Assembly: GCA_963702155.1 (NCBI GenBank)
Contig: OY969717.1
Span: 1,426,001 to 1,490,000 of the forward strand
From: G963702155 sp963702155
Lineage (GTDB): Bacteria; Pseudomonadota; Alphaproteobacteria; Micavibrionales; Micavibrionaceae
DNA length: 64,000 nt
Reading direction: 5' to 3'
Position 1 is the stretch's first letter; each line of letters starts with the position of its first letter. Positions 46,274-54,314 of the stretch are shown piece by piece. The position numbers and the translations under genes are program-made. The notes beneath the pieces are model-generated. The model saw only the letters and a list, made by a program, of their open reading frames with translations. It was not told the DNA's origin and did not search any database.

Positions 46274-47038
46274 ATGCAAAAAATAATTGAATTCATAGCT
46301 GTACTTGCGCTTTTAATACCTGTTGCCACCAATGCATATGCGGATGAAATAACTGTGCTTGAGCTATTCACCGCTCAAAATTGCGGGATGGCACCAAAAA
46401 GCGATGCCATGCTTGAAAAACTCGTCAACGATGAAAATGCAGATACAAACCTGATCGCGTTCAGCTGTCACACAGCGCTTTATAATAATAGCAACAGCAC
46501 AATTGATATGTTAGCCCGCCCATTTTGCGATAAACGCCAAAGCGCTTACGAAGACGCCCTCAATATGTGGGTTATGGAAACGCCACAATTTATAATAAAC
46601 GGTAAGTACACCCTTGGCTATACAGAAGAAAAAACGCTACTTAGCGGTTTAAAAATGGCAAAATCAATTCAAAAGATATCTGCACCGTCATTAAAACTGG
46701 ATGAAAAGCAGAAACATATCTTAATCAACATGCCAGAGCTTGAAAATATAAACGAAAATATGAACATTTGGTTCATCGGGTATAAAAACGCAGAGACGGC
46801 AATTATAAGAAAAGGTCCAAATGCAAATAAGGTTATTCCCTACGTGAATATAGCGTTAACGATGGAATCACTACAAACCGATTGGGCAGGTAACCCTATC
46901 AATTTATTTGCATCTATTGTGGAAGATGATAATATTGATGGGTATATCGTACTGGCGCAAGAAAATAATACCATGAAAATACACGCCGCTGGAAAAATCG
47001 AAACGAAAGCCAAAAAGCTTATAAATTCCGATATTTAA
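46274..47038 (+). CDS. secreted DUF1223 protein
   Basis: A 254-residue protein with a signal peptide (cleavage near AYA-D) and a thioredoxin-like fold of the DUF1223 family: VLELFTAQNC near residue 28 and TPQFIINGKYTLGY with the cis-proline. Most members have a C-x-x-C redox pair here; this one has C37 and A40, so it is unlikely to be a dithiol redox enzyme. The function is unknown. It is divergent from rimO. Confidence 0.8.
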   Translation: MQKIIEFIAVLALLIPVATNAYADEITVLELFTAQNCGMAPKSDAMLEKLVNDENADTNLIAFSCHTALYNNSNSTIDMLARPFCDKRQSAYEDALNMWVMETPQFIINGKYTLGYTEEKTLLSGLKMAKSIQKISAPSLKLDEKQKHILINMPELENINENMNIWFIGYKNAETAIIRKGPNANKVIPYVNIALTMESLQTDWAGNPINLFASIVEDDNIDGYIVLAQENNTMKIHAAGKIETKAKKLINSDI

Positions 47039-47051
47039 TAATACATGATTT

Positions 47052-47840
47052 TTAAAAACTAAAATCGATTATGACAGGGACATGATCGGACGGACGCTCC
47101 CAATCTCTCGCGTCGCGCAAAACCTGATGCGTTTTTAAATGCGGCTTTAATGCGGGCGTCACCCACACATGATCCAGTCTGCGCCCCCGATTTGATTTCT
47201 TCCAATCGAGGTTACGATATGACCACCAAGTATAGAGCTTCTCATCTGCATGCACAAAATGGCGCCCAACATCAACCCAATCTAACGATGCACGCATCGC
47301 CGCTAGGCGCTCGGTCTCTGGCGGAGTATGAGATACAACTTTCAAAAGCTGTTTATGTGACCAGACATCGTGTTCCATTGGCGCAATATTAAAGTCACCC
47401 ACCGCAATCACCGGATGATGTTTTGCATGCCGCTTGCTAAACCACGACGTCATCTCTTCTACAAAATCCAGCTTGTGTTTGAATTTCTCATTGATATCGG
47501 GATCAGGCTCGTCCCCGCCCGCTGGTATATAAAGATTATGAAGGACAAAATGCTCAAATTGCGCTTCGATATGGCGGCAATCTTCTTTTCCCGCGCGATG
47601 ATAAACATCGGTGCTTATAAACGGTAACTTGGATAAAATCGCAACACCGTTATACCCCTTCATCCCATGAAAATGCATATGCGGATACCCGGCATCTTTG
47701 ACCGCTTCGATCGGAAAATGCGCATCCGGCGTTTTGGTTTCCTGCAAGCATATAATATCCGGTGCAATTTCATCCGCAAGCTTTTGTACCAAAGGCATCC
47801 GAAGCCGAACCGAATTTATATTCCACGTCACTAAACGCAT
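47052..47840 (-). CDS. xthA: exodeoxyribonuclease III (XthA)
   Basis: A 262-residue AP endonuclease/3'-5' exonuclease for base-excision repair. The family landmarks are WNINSVRLR at the N-terminus, CLQETK (metal glutamate), GDFNIAP and the C-terminal DHVPVI histidine/aspartate pair (SDHVP). It is full length and convergent with the DUF1223 gene. Confidence 0.96.
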   Translation of the reverse strand: MRLVTWNINSVRLRMPLVQKLADEIAPDIICLQETKTPDAHFPIEAVKDAGYPHMHFHGMKGYNGVAILSKLPFISTDVYHRAGKEDCRHIEAQFEHFVLHNLYIPAGGDEPDPDINEKFKHKLDFVEEMTSWFSKRHAKHHPVIAVGDFNIAPMEHDVWSHKQLLKVVSHTPPETERLAAMRASLDWVDVGRHFVHADEKLYTWWSYRNLDWKKSNRGRRLDHVWVTPALKPHLKTHQVLRDARDWERPSDHVPVIIDFSF

Positions 47841-47889
47841 AACTGATCAATTACCTATAAATATTTAAAAAAAGCGAATAGATTTTTAT

Positions 47890-47965
47890 GTGTGACGAAG
47901 AAAACAAGGTAAAGCGTACAGTAGGTACGTAAACCGCCGTTTGATAAAATCATGCACAAAAAAAT
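47890..47965. repeat. palindromic repeat element, copy 2
   Basis: It has the same frame as copy 1 at 2280-2343: TGTGACGAAG, AACAAGG, a central palindrome CGTAC-AGTAG-GTACG, then AAACCG. It lies in the xthA-ybaB gap (47841-48088), which holds no gene. Confidence 0.55.
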
Positions 47966-47973
47966 AATTTAAG

Positions 47974-48095
47974 CTTTTCTAATTTTAAAGCCTTCGAAAA
48001 TTTATTGTTTGGAGAACCGCAACGGAACATACATTAAGTATTTGAGTAGCGGAAGCGCAGAAACAATAAATTTGCAGAACATTTAAAATTAGAAA
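47974..48095 (-). repeat. nested inverted repeat overlapping the ybaB stop; related to the palindromic element
   Basis: Outer arms TTTCTAATTTTAAA (47976-47989) and TTTAAAATTAGAAA (48082-48095) are perfect. Inner arms AAATTTATTGTTT (47998-48010) and AAACAATAAATTT (48061-48073) are also perfect. The core CCGCAACGGAACATAC...GTATTTGAGTAGCGG resembles the palindromic elements elsewhere. The right outer arm contains the ybaB stop codon. On the minus strand the structure is followed by a T7 run near 47960, so it can serve as the ybaB-dnaX terminator. Confidence 0.65.
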
Positions 48096-48412
48096 GGAAG
48101 TTTGGCATCTGCGGGCAACCCCATTTCCTTCATAATTGCCCCCGTTTCATCCTGAACACGCTTGTTCTTAACGGCCTGCGCCGAATTAATCGCAGCCATG
48201 ATCAAATCTTCTAAAACTTCTTTATCACTGGGATCAATAACGGATGGGTCAATATCAACACCAAGAACATCACCAACACAGTTCATTTTGACTTTAATCA
48301 ACCCGCCGCCGGATGCGCCTTCAACCTCAATATCTTTAAATTTTTCCTGCACCTCGGCAATTTTAAATTGTACTTGCTGGGCTTGTTGCATCATTTTTTG
48401 AATATTCATCAT
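48089..48412 (-). CDS. ybaB: nucleoid-associated protein, YbaB/EbfC family
   Basis: A 107-residue dimeric DNA-binding protein of the YbaB family (NIQKMMQQAQQVQFKI at the N-terminus, GGGLIKVKMNCVGDVLGVDIDPS in the middle). AGGAG from the end of dnaX lies ahead of its ATG. The usual order is dnaX-ybaB-recR; here recR does not follow, and xthA is next. Confidence 0.95.
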   Translation of the reverse strand: MMNIQKMMQQAQQVQFKIAEVQEKFKDIEVEGASGGGLIKVKMNCVGDVLGVDIDPSVIDPSDKEVLEDLIMAAINSAQAVKNKRVQDETGAIMKEMGLPADAKLPF

Positions 48413-48419
48413 GGCTATA

Positions 48420-50207
48420 CTACTCCTGATTATCTGTGTTGTTCTTGTGATGTTTTATATCGACCAATTCGGCATCTGGAAAGGCTTTAAATATATCTTG
48501 CATGATGGGCATGGCCCGCACCTCTTCCATTTCTGCCTGCCGCGCCGCGTTGTGCTGCTCCGCCAATGTTGGCGCGCCGCCTACACGTGTTACGCTCACC
48601 ATCCAATGCCGCCCTGTTAAAGCGCTAAGTCTGGCACTTAAATCCTGCGCAAGTCTTGGGTGTGCCTGCTCTTCAATGTTGATTTCGATATGCCCGTCTT
48701 TCATACGAATTAAATGAACAAACTGGCGCACTTGGGATGCAATAAGAATTTCATCATGCTCTTCTAACAATTGCACGACATCTTGCAGCGTATCAAGAAC
48801 AACCGCTTGTGCCTGCTCTACCTGCGCGGTTTCTGCTATCGGCGAAGGTGCCGTTTGCACAGCCGAGGCCTGACTGCTTGACCCGCCGCCTTGATGCACG
48901 CGCATTCGCGCCCGCCCGCCCGGTCCATTGTTACCATTACCGCCGCTTTGTGAGGGCGCCCCGCCTATATCCGATCCACCAGAATCCGATCCAATAGAAC
49001 CGCCATCTTTAAGCGTTTTAATTAAATCCGCCGGGTCTGGTAAATTCGCCGCATATATAAGCCGTATAATAACCATCTCTGCCGCCGCCTGCGGATGGGC
49101 GGCATCCTGCACTTCCTTAATCCCTTTAAGTAATATCTGCCACGCCTTACCCAGCGCAGGCATAGATACCCCTGCGGCAATTTCCTTGATACGCGCAACT
49201 TCGTTTTCCGGCATCATCTTATCCATACCGGCAACATGCGGTGCAACTTTTACACGCGTTAATTGATGCGTAAGGCCAAGCAAATCTTGCATAATTATAA
49301 GCGCATCCCCGCCCGCCTCATATAAATCATCCATAACGCCAAGCGCTTCGGGCGCGTCCCCTTGCAAGGCCTTATGCAACAAATCAAGTGTCTGCGCCCG
49401 ATCGGCAAGCCCCAACATATCTTGAACAATATCTGTACTGATAACCCCGCCAGATAACGTAATCGCCCGGTCAAGTAAACTCAGACCATCCCTTGCCGAC
49501 CCATCCGCGGCCCGCGCAATCATCGCCACGGCATCTGGATTGGCCTCTACACCTTCTTTATCGCAAATTTCCTGATAATATCCGGCCAAAACACCCGCAT
49601 CAATCCGGCGCAAATCAAATCGCTGACATCTGGATAATACGGTTACCGGAACTTTTCTAATCTCGGTCGTTGCAAAAATGAAAATCACATGCGCCGGCGG
49701 CTCTTCCAAAGTTTTTAAAAGCGCGTTAAACGCCGCCTTGGAAAGCATATGTACCTCATCTATGATATACACTTTATATCGGGCAGATGTCGGCGCATAC
49801 CGCACGCCGTCCAAAATCTCGCGAATATCGTCTACGCCTGTACGGCTGGCGGCATCCATTTCCAAAACATCCGGATGTCTGTCCTCTGTAATTGCCTGAC
49901 AAATAGTGCAATCATCGGTCGGGCCAATTGTCGGATCGCCCGATCCATCTGCACCCTTATAATTAAGTGCCTTGGCAATAATGCGCGCCGTGGTTGTTTT
50001 ACCCGTCCCGCGAATACCGGTTAACATGTAGGCATGTGCTATGCGCCCGCTTTCAATCGCATTTTTAAGCGTCCGGACAAGCGCGTCTTGTCCTACTAAT
50101 TCGTCAAAATTCTTAGGACGGTATTTTCGCGCTAAAACTTTATAAGGCTTTTTATCGGCCTGCTCGGGCTTTTTATCTAGCTTTGATTTTATAGCAATTT
50201 CACTCAT
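48420..50207 (-). CDS. dnaX: DNA polymerase III subunit gamma/tau
   Basis: A 595-residue clamp-loader ATPase. Walker A is GIRGTGKTT (residues 64-72), the sensor-type DEVHMLSKAAFNALLKTLEEPP and SRCQRF (arginine finger) are present, and a long tau tail with Gly/Ser/Gln-rich linker ends the protein. The zinc module is degenerate: the positions of the first two of four family cysteines are Y83 and T97, and only C100 and C103 remain. No A-rich slippery site for gamma production is visible. It is upstream of ybaB. Confidence 0.95.
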   Translation of the reverse strand: MSEIAIKSKLDKKPEQADKKPYKVLARKYRPKNFDELVGQDALVRTLKNAIESGRIAHAYMLTGIRGTGKTTTARIIAKALNYKGADGSGDPTIGPTDDCTICQAITEDRHPDVLEMDAASRTGVDDIREILDGVRYAPTSARYKVYIIDEVHMLSKAAFNALLKTLEEPPAHVIFIFATTEIRKVPVTVLSRCQRFDLRRIDAGVLAGYYQEICDKEGVEANPDAVAMIARAADGSARDGLSLLDRAITLSGGVISTDIVQDMLGLADRAQTLDLLHKALQGDAPEALGVMDDLYEAGGDALIIMQDLLGLTHQLTRVKVAPHVAGMDKMMPENEVARIKEIAAGVSMPALGKAWQILLKGIKEVQDAAHPQAAAEMVIIRLIYAANLPDPADLIKTLKDGGSIGSDSGGSDIGGAPSQSGGNGNNGPGGRARMRVHQGGGSSSQASAVQTAPSPIAETAQVEQAQAVVLDTLQDVVQLLEEHDEILIASQVRQFVHLIRMKDGHIEINIEEQAHPRLAQDLSARLSALTGRHWMVSVTRVGGAPTLAEQHNAARQAEMEEVRAMPIMQDIFKAFPDAELVDIKHHKNNTDNQE

Positions 50208-50283
50208 ACTTTATATGTAGAGCGATTCCCGCAATGTGGCAACTATTGGCGTTTATATAAAAAGATTTTAATGGGAATGAAGT

Positions 50284-50375
50284 GGAAAGCCGGATACGAC
50301 CCGATAAAATTCGTTGCGGCTGCTGCCTTTCGGCCCTGACCGGGTTGGCGAACCGATCGCCCGCACCAACTTTCC
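50284..50375 (-). ncRNA. ffs: signal recognition particle 4.5S RNA
   Basis: On the minus strand a 92-base RNA has the conserved domain IV GGTCAGGGCCGAAAGGCAGC at its tip, the Ffh-binding hairpin. Its ends GGAAAGTTGG and CCGGCTTTCC pair (two G-U wobbles). It lies between dnaX and resB, a common place for ffs in alphaproteobacteria. The product guides signal-sequence proteins to the Sec translocon with Ffh and FtsY. Confidence 0.95.
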
Positions 50376-50381
50376 AAGTCT

Positions 50382-50411
50382 TGTATAGTGGAAAAACATA
50401 TCCATTGACAA
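50382..50411 (-). promoter_or_regulatory. promoter of ffs
   Basis: TTGTCA (50406-50411) and TATACA (50382-50387) are 18 bases apart on the minus strand. They place the transcription start a few bases ahead of the mature 5' end. Confidence 0.7.
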
Positions 50412-50576
50412 GTGTTTATTAAAAACAAAATAAAGCCTGAATACTTTATAGTATTTTACAATTATCTCGCCTTCTAAACATAAAGCGTCCACTGCCTTAA
50501 TTACTATTAAACCAAATGGTATCTTTTTGATCGGCAACTGTTGAAAATGGACGTTAAAATCTATACTTCATGTATA

Positions 50577-51737
50577 ATGAAAACTGCTTTTCAAAATGTC
50601 CGCGATACCGCCGAACGCCTTCCAATGCGTCTCGCTAAGGCTGACATGGTTTTCTACACCTTCCCCCCACTTATGATGTTGCTGACCATCGGCACGATCG
50701 CGCAAAAAGAAATGGGATTATACGCCGCGCATAAAATGTTTTTTGCTACATTTTTTGTGTGGCTCGGTTATGTTCCATTTCCCGGAGCCTATACCCTAAT
50801 CGCTATCCTTGGCATAAATCTGACACTAAAATTTCTTCTCGATAGCCCGTGGAGCTTAAAAAAATCCGGCATTATCCTAAGCCATCTTGGCACGCTCGTT
50901 CTTATATGGGGCGCAATTTTAACTGCCTTTACCGCTAATGAACAATTCATGGCCATCACCGAAGGCCAGACATCGCAATATGCATACGCCTATAATAAGC
51001 GGGAACTTTCAATTTATGGTGAGGAAACCGGCCGGTATGTCCGTCCGTTCGAAACCATAAAAAAGGGGCAAGACATTTCCTTGTCCGCCATGCCATTTAA
51101 AATCAGGGTTTTGAATAAATGCGAAAACTGCGATATTGCCAAACGTGAGGAAACAAAACAAACCCTTCCAGAAAATATATCGCTAAAATCTATGGCACAA
51201 TTTATGGCTTTGGAACCAATAAAGCCTAGCCGTGAGCCCGAAGCAGATATATCTGGCCTCACCGTTAAAATAACAAACGCAGGGGATCAAGATGGTGCTT
51301 ACCTTTTGTTCGAAGGCATGCCCGCCCCTATTGAAATTGATACCGATAAAGGGCCTTACAAAATTATTATGGGCAAGGTGCAAACCCGCATGCCGTTTTC
51401 CATTCGTCTTGATGATTTTATAAAAACTGATTATGCCGGTACAGATAAAGCCAAGTCCTATGAATCCAATATAACAATAATAGATAATATTGATGGTAAA
51501 GATATAGAGTGGCCCGCCACTATAGAAATGAACAAACCCTTACGTTATAAGGGATACACCTTCTTTCAATCATCATTCGAGCAAACACCCGGCCCCGCAG
51601 ATATCACCGTTTTATCTGTGGTAGAAAACAAAGGCTGGCTCTTCCCATATCTTGGTACAGGTTTGATTTTAATTGGCCTTACACTACATTTGCTGGTCAA
51701 AAGCTCAACAAAACGTCATAAAAAGGAAGGCTCATGA
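50577..51737 (+). CDS. resB: cytochrome c biogenesis protein ResB (System II)
   Basis: A 386-residue membrane protein with several N-terminal helices, a large periplasmic domain and one C-terminal helix (GWLFPYLGTGLILIGLTLHLL). The segments SHLGTLVLIWGAILTAF and RYKGYTFFQSSFEQ are characteristic of ResB/Ccs1. With CcsA it forms the System II heme lyase that attaches heme to apocytochrome c. The start is uncertain: ATG at 50577 is used, and 50547 is another in-frame ATG. It overlaps ccsA by 4 bases. Confidence 0.85.
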   Translation: MKTAFQNVRDTAERLPMRLAKADMVFYTFPPLMMLLTIGTIAQKEMGLYAAHKMFFATFFVWLGYVPFPGAYTLIAILGINLTLKFLLDSPWSLKKSGIILSHLGTLVLIWGAILTAFTANEQFMAITEGQTSQYAYAYNKRELSIYGEETGRYVRPFETIKKGQDISLSAMPFKIRVLNKCENCDIAKREETKQTLPENISLKSMAQFMALEPIKPSREPEADISGLTVKITNAGDQDGAYLLFEGMPAPIEIDTDKGPYKIIMGKVQTRMPFSIRLDDFIKTDYAGTDKAKSYESNITIIDNIDGKDIEWPATIEMNKPLRYKGYTFFQSSFEQTPGPADITVLSVVENKGWLFPYLGTGLILIGLTLHLLVKSSTKRHKKEGS

Positions 51738-53665
51738 CCGGTATTCTTTTTTATATACGCACGCTTTTGATGATGGTAATTCTGTGCATAGGCGCAACAA
51801 TAAACACTGCGCATGCAACGCCACAGCAAAATTTTGATTACACACACATCGCCGCTATACCCGTATTGTATCATGGACGCATCCAGCCATTGGACACATT
51901 CGCACGCACACATGCAAATTTACTATTAGGTAATGAAACCATAAACGGCAAACCCGCCATTGCATGGCTATCCGAAATATTGTTCTCACCTTCCCGCGCC
52001 ATTGAAAAGCCCATTATATCTATTAAAAACAAAGCGCTAAAAACCCGGTTAGCTCTACCTGAAAATCAGGATTATTTTACACTCGAAAATGTTCAAACCG
52101 CCCTTGCGCCCTACAAGGACACATTGGAAAATCTTGCACAAACGCCTTCACAAAATCTGGAAAGCGCACAAAAAGATCTGCTGGCATTACAAAAAAAATC
52201 CGCTATAGCCGCTGATCTCCTCCGCAGTTTTTCTATGCTTCTGCCATTAAATTTAGATGTCCCAAACGAATATAAAGAAAACATAACTGCCCCGATAACC
52301 TTTTTAAAAGCAAGACCTTATCAACAAAGCATCACAGAGGCACTAAATGCTATCGTAAAAGAAAAAGGCGAAAGTTTTAAAAACTATTCTGCCGAAGAAC
52401 AAAAGATAGCGTCCCTTGCTTTTATGCTTTTTTCTTTTGAACAAGGGGGACAAGAAAACACGCTTTTAAATATTATTCCTGATTTTGACGATCAACATAA
52501 TGAAACTACCGATGCATTTTTATTTACACCATGGTCGATGTTTATTAAACAAGACCTAACAGAAACAAATATTTTTATAAATTTATTTGCTGATCTTATT
52601 CAAAGCTATCAAAATAACGCGCCTCAAAAATGGCTTGAAACATCGCAAAAAATTAAACAAAAATCCGTAAAAATAATTGAACAAAATACTGCAAAAAATC
52701 TATCGTACAAATTCAAGGTTGAGCAAGCCTATAAGCGTTTATCACCCTATAAAATGGCACTTATACTATATATCTCATCTCTTATTTTATTGGGAATATA
52801 TATTAAAATATCCGCGGATATAAAAAATAATATATTGGGTAAGGTCTTGCACATATCTTTATACATGACATACATTGCTGCAATTTTGGTAACGGCAACG
52901 GCCATTATCACTAGGTCTTATATTCTATCACGCCCCCCCGTTGGAACGCTCTATGAAAGCATTTTATTTGTTGCACTTATATGCGCTATAACTGGATTTA
53001 TAATATGGCTTAAATCACGAAACATAGTGGTTATTTTTATCGGCGGACTAAGTGCGCTTACCCTTCTTATAATTGCGCCATATATATTGGAGGGGCAGCA
53101 AAACCTACAAATGCTCTCCGCCGTTTTAAATACAAATTTCTGGCTTGCAACACATGTCTTATGTATTACCGCCGGTTACGGAGTTTGTATAATGGCCGCT
53201 TTGCTTGCCCATGCTTATTTACTAAATAAATCATTAGGCAAAAACACTGTAAACGCAGACGGCAACCTGTTCGCCCTTATACATAAACTCTCTCTTCTCG
53301 CATTGCTTTTAACTGCTGTTGGTACGGCCTTGGGCGGCATATGGGCAGATCAATCATGGGGCCGTTTCTGGGGCTGGGACCCAAAAGAAAACGGCGCATT
53401 GCTCATTGTATTATGGCTCATCTGGGCGCAGCATGGCCGCCTCTCCGGCCACCTGAAACCGCTCGCCTTTTCTGGCGCCATTGCGGCAACAAATATCATC
53501 GTCGCGCTTTCATGGTTTGGCGTAAATCTATTGAATACCGGCCTCCACACATATGGATTTATTGCCGGACTAGGGGATAGCCTTTTTGCATTCATTGCCC
53601 TTGAAACAATTTTTATTATTGCCACATCATACTTTGCGCAGAAAAGAACGACATTTAAATTATAA
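51734..53665 (+). CDS. ccsA: cytochrome c biogenesis protein CcsA (System II), with N-terminal extension
   Basis: A 643-residue heme-handling membrane protein. The first 330 residues form an exported domain (IQPLDTFAR, WLSEILF) seen in large CcsA variants from other phyla. The C-terminal half has multiple helices and the tryptophan-rich WGRFWGWDPKENGALL motif near residue 545, with flanking histidines. It receives heme and passes it to apocytochrome c with ResB. It overlaps resB by ATGA and precedes a TlpA-like gene, forming one operon. Confidence 0.9.
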   Translation: MTGILFYIRTLLMMVILCIGATINTAHATPQQNFDYTHIAAIPVLYHGRIQPLDTFARTHANLLLGNETINGKPAIAWLSEILFSPSRAIEKPIISIKNKALKTRLALPENQDYFTLENVQTALAPYKDTLENLAQTPSQNLESAQKDLLALQKKSAIAADLLRSFSMLLPLNLDVPNEYKENITAPITFLKARPYQQSITEALNAIVKEKGESFKNYSAEEQKIASLAFMLFSFEQGGQENTLLNIIPDFDDQHNETTDAFLFTPWSMFIKQDLTETNIFINLFADLIQSYQNNAPQKWLETSQKIKQKSVKIIEQNTAKNLSYKFKVEQAYKRLSPYKMALILYISSLILLGIYIKISADIKNNILGKVLHISLYMTYIAAILVTATAIITRSYILSRPPVGTLYESILFVALICAITGFIIWLKSRNIVVIFIGGLSALTLLIIAPYILEGQQNLQMLSAVLNTNFWLATHVLCITAGYGVCIMAALLAHAYLLNKSLGKNTVNADGNLFALIHKLSLLALLLTAVGTALGGIWADQSWGRFWGWDPKENGALLIVLWLIWAQHGRLSGHLKPLAFSGAIAATNIIVALSWFGVNLLNTGLHTYGFIAGLGDSLFAFIALETIFIIATSYFAQKRTTFKL

Positions 53666-53683
53666 GAAAATTAAGACTGTAAA

Positions 53684-54244
53684 ATGTATTTAAACATCCT
53701 TATTGCAATATCCATTGGCGTAGTGGGGTATCTCTCTATGCTATACTTTAATGCCCCCCCGCAAAATCCAAAAACTATAGAGGCATCACAAATAATCGCC
53801 CCTCCCAAAACCGGCGACCAAATCCCCACCTTCGAATTTACAGATCAAAAAGGCGAGCCTTATAAAATCTCTAACTTCAAAGGTAAAACAATCTTATTGA
53901 ATTTTTGGGCTTCGTGGTGCGCGCCTTGTATAAAGGAATTTCCCCTTCTGATAAATGCTGCCAAACAAAATCCCGATACGCTCATTCTGATCGCCCTGTC
54001 AAATGATATAAACGAAGAAAAAATGAATGCGTTTATAAAAAAAATGGAACAAACCAACCCTGATATAAACCTACCCAATATCGTAATCGCGCATGATGAT
54101 GGCGGCGCCATCACAAACACCCTTTTCCAAACCTTTCGTTTGCCCGAGACTTACATTATTGGATACGATCAAAAAATTATTCATAAGCTAATTGGCGCAA
54201 ATTGGAATGAAAACGATCTGAATACTTATATAAATACCCCGTAA
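53684..54244 (+). CDS. TlpA/ResA-type thiol:disulfide oxidoreductase
   Basis: A 186-residue membrane-anchored thioredoxin-fold protein. One N-terminal helix (residues 3-22) precedes the active site C79-A-P-C82 in WASWCAPCIKEFP. In System II the ResA/TlpA partner keeps the CxxCH haem sites of apocytochrome c reduced. Its place after resB-ccsA fits that task. Confidence 0.92.
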   Translation: MYLNILIAISIGVVGYLSMLYFNAPPQNPKTIEASQIIAPPKTGDQIPTFEFTDQKGEPYKISNFKGKTILLNFWASWCAPCIKEFPLLINAAKQNPDTLILIALSNDINEEKMNAFIKKMEQTNPDINLPNIVIAHDDGGAITNTLFQTFRLPETYIIGYDQKIIHKLIGANWNENDLNTYINTP

Positions 54245-54314
54245 AAGACTTGACGAAAAAATCCCCGCCCCGCATGGTGATATACTGGTAATATAAAGAA
54301 AAAACAGGAAAAAA

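Noticed and set aside
48420..50207. Programmed frameshift in dnaX giving gamma
   Set aside because: No A-rich slippery heptamer followed by a hairpin was seen.
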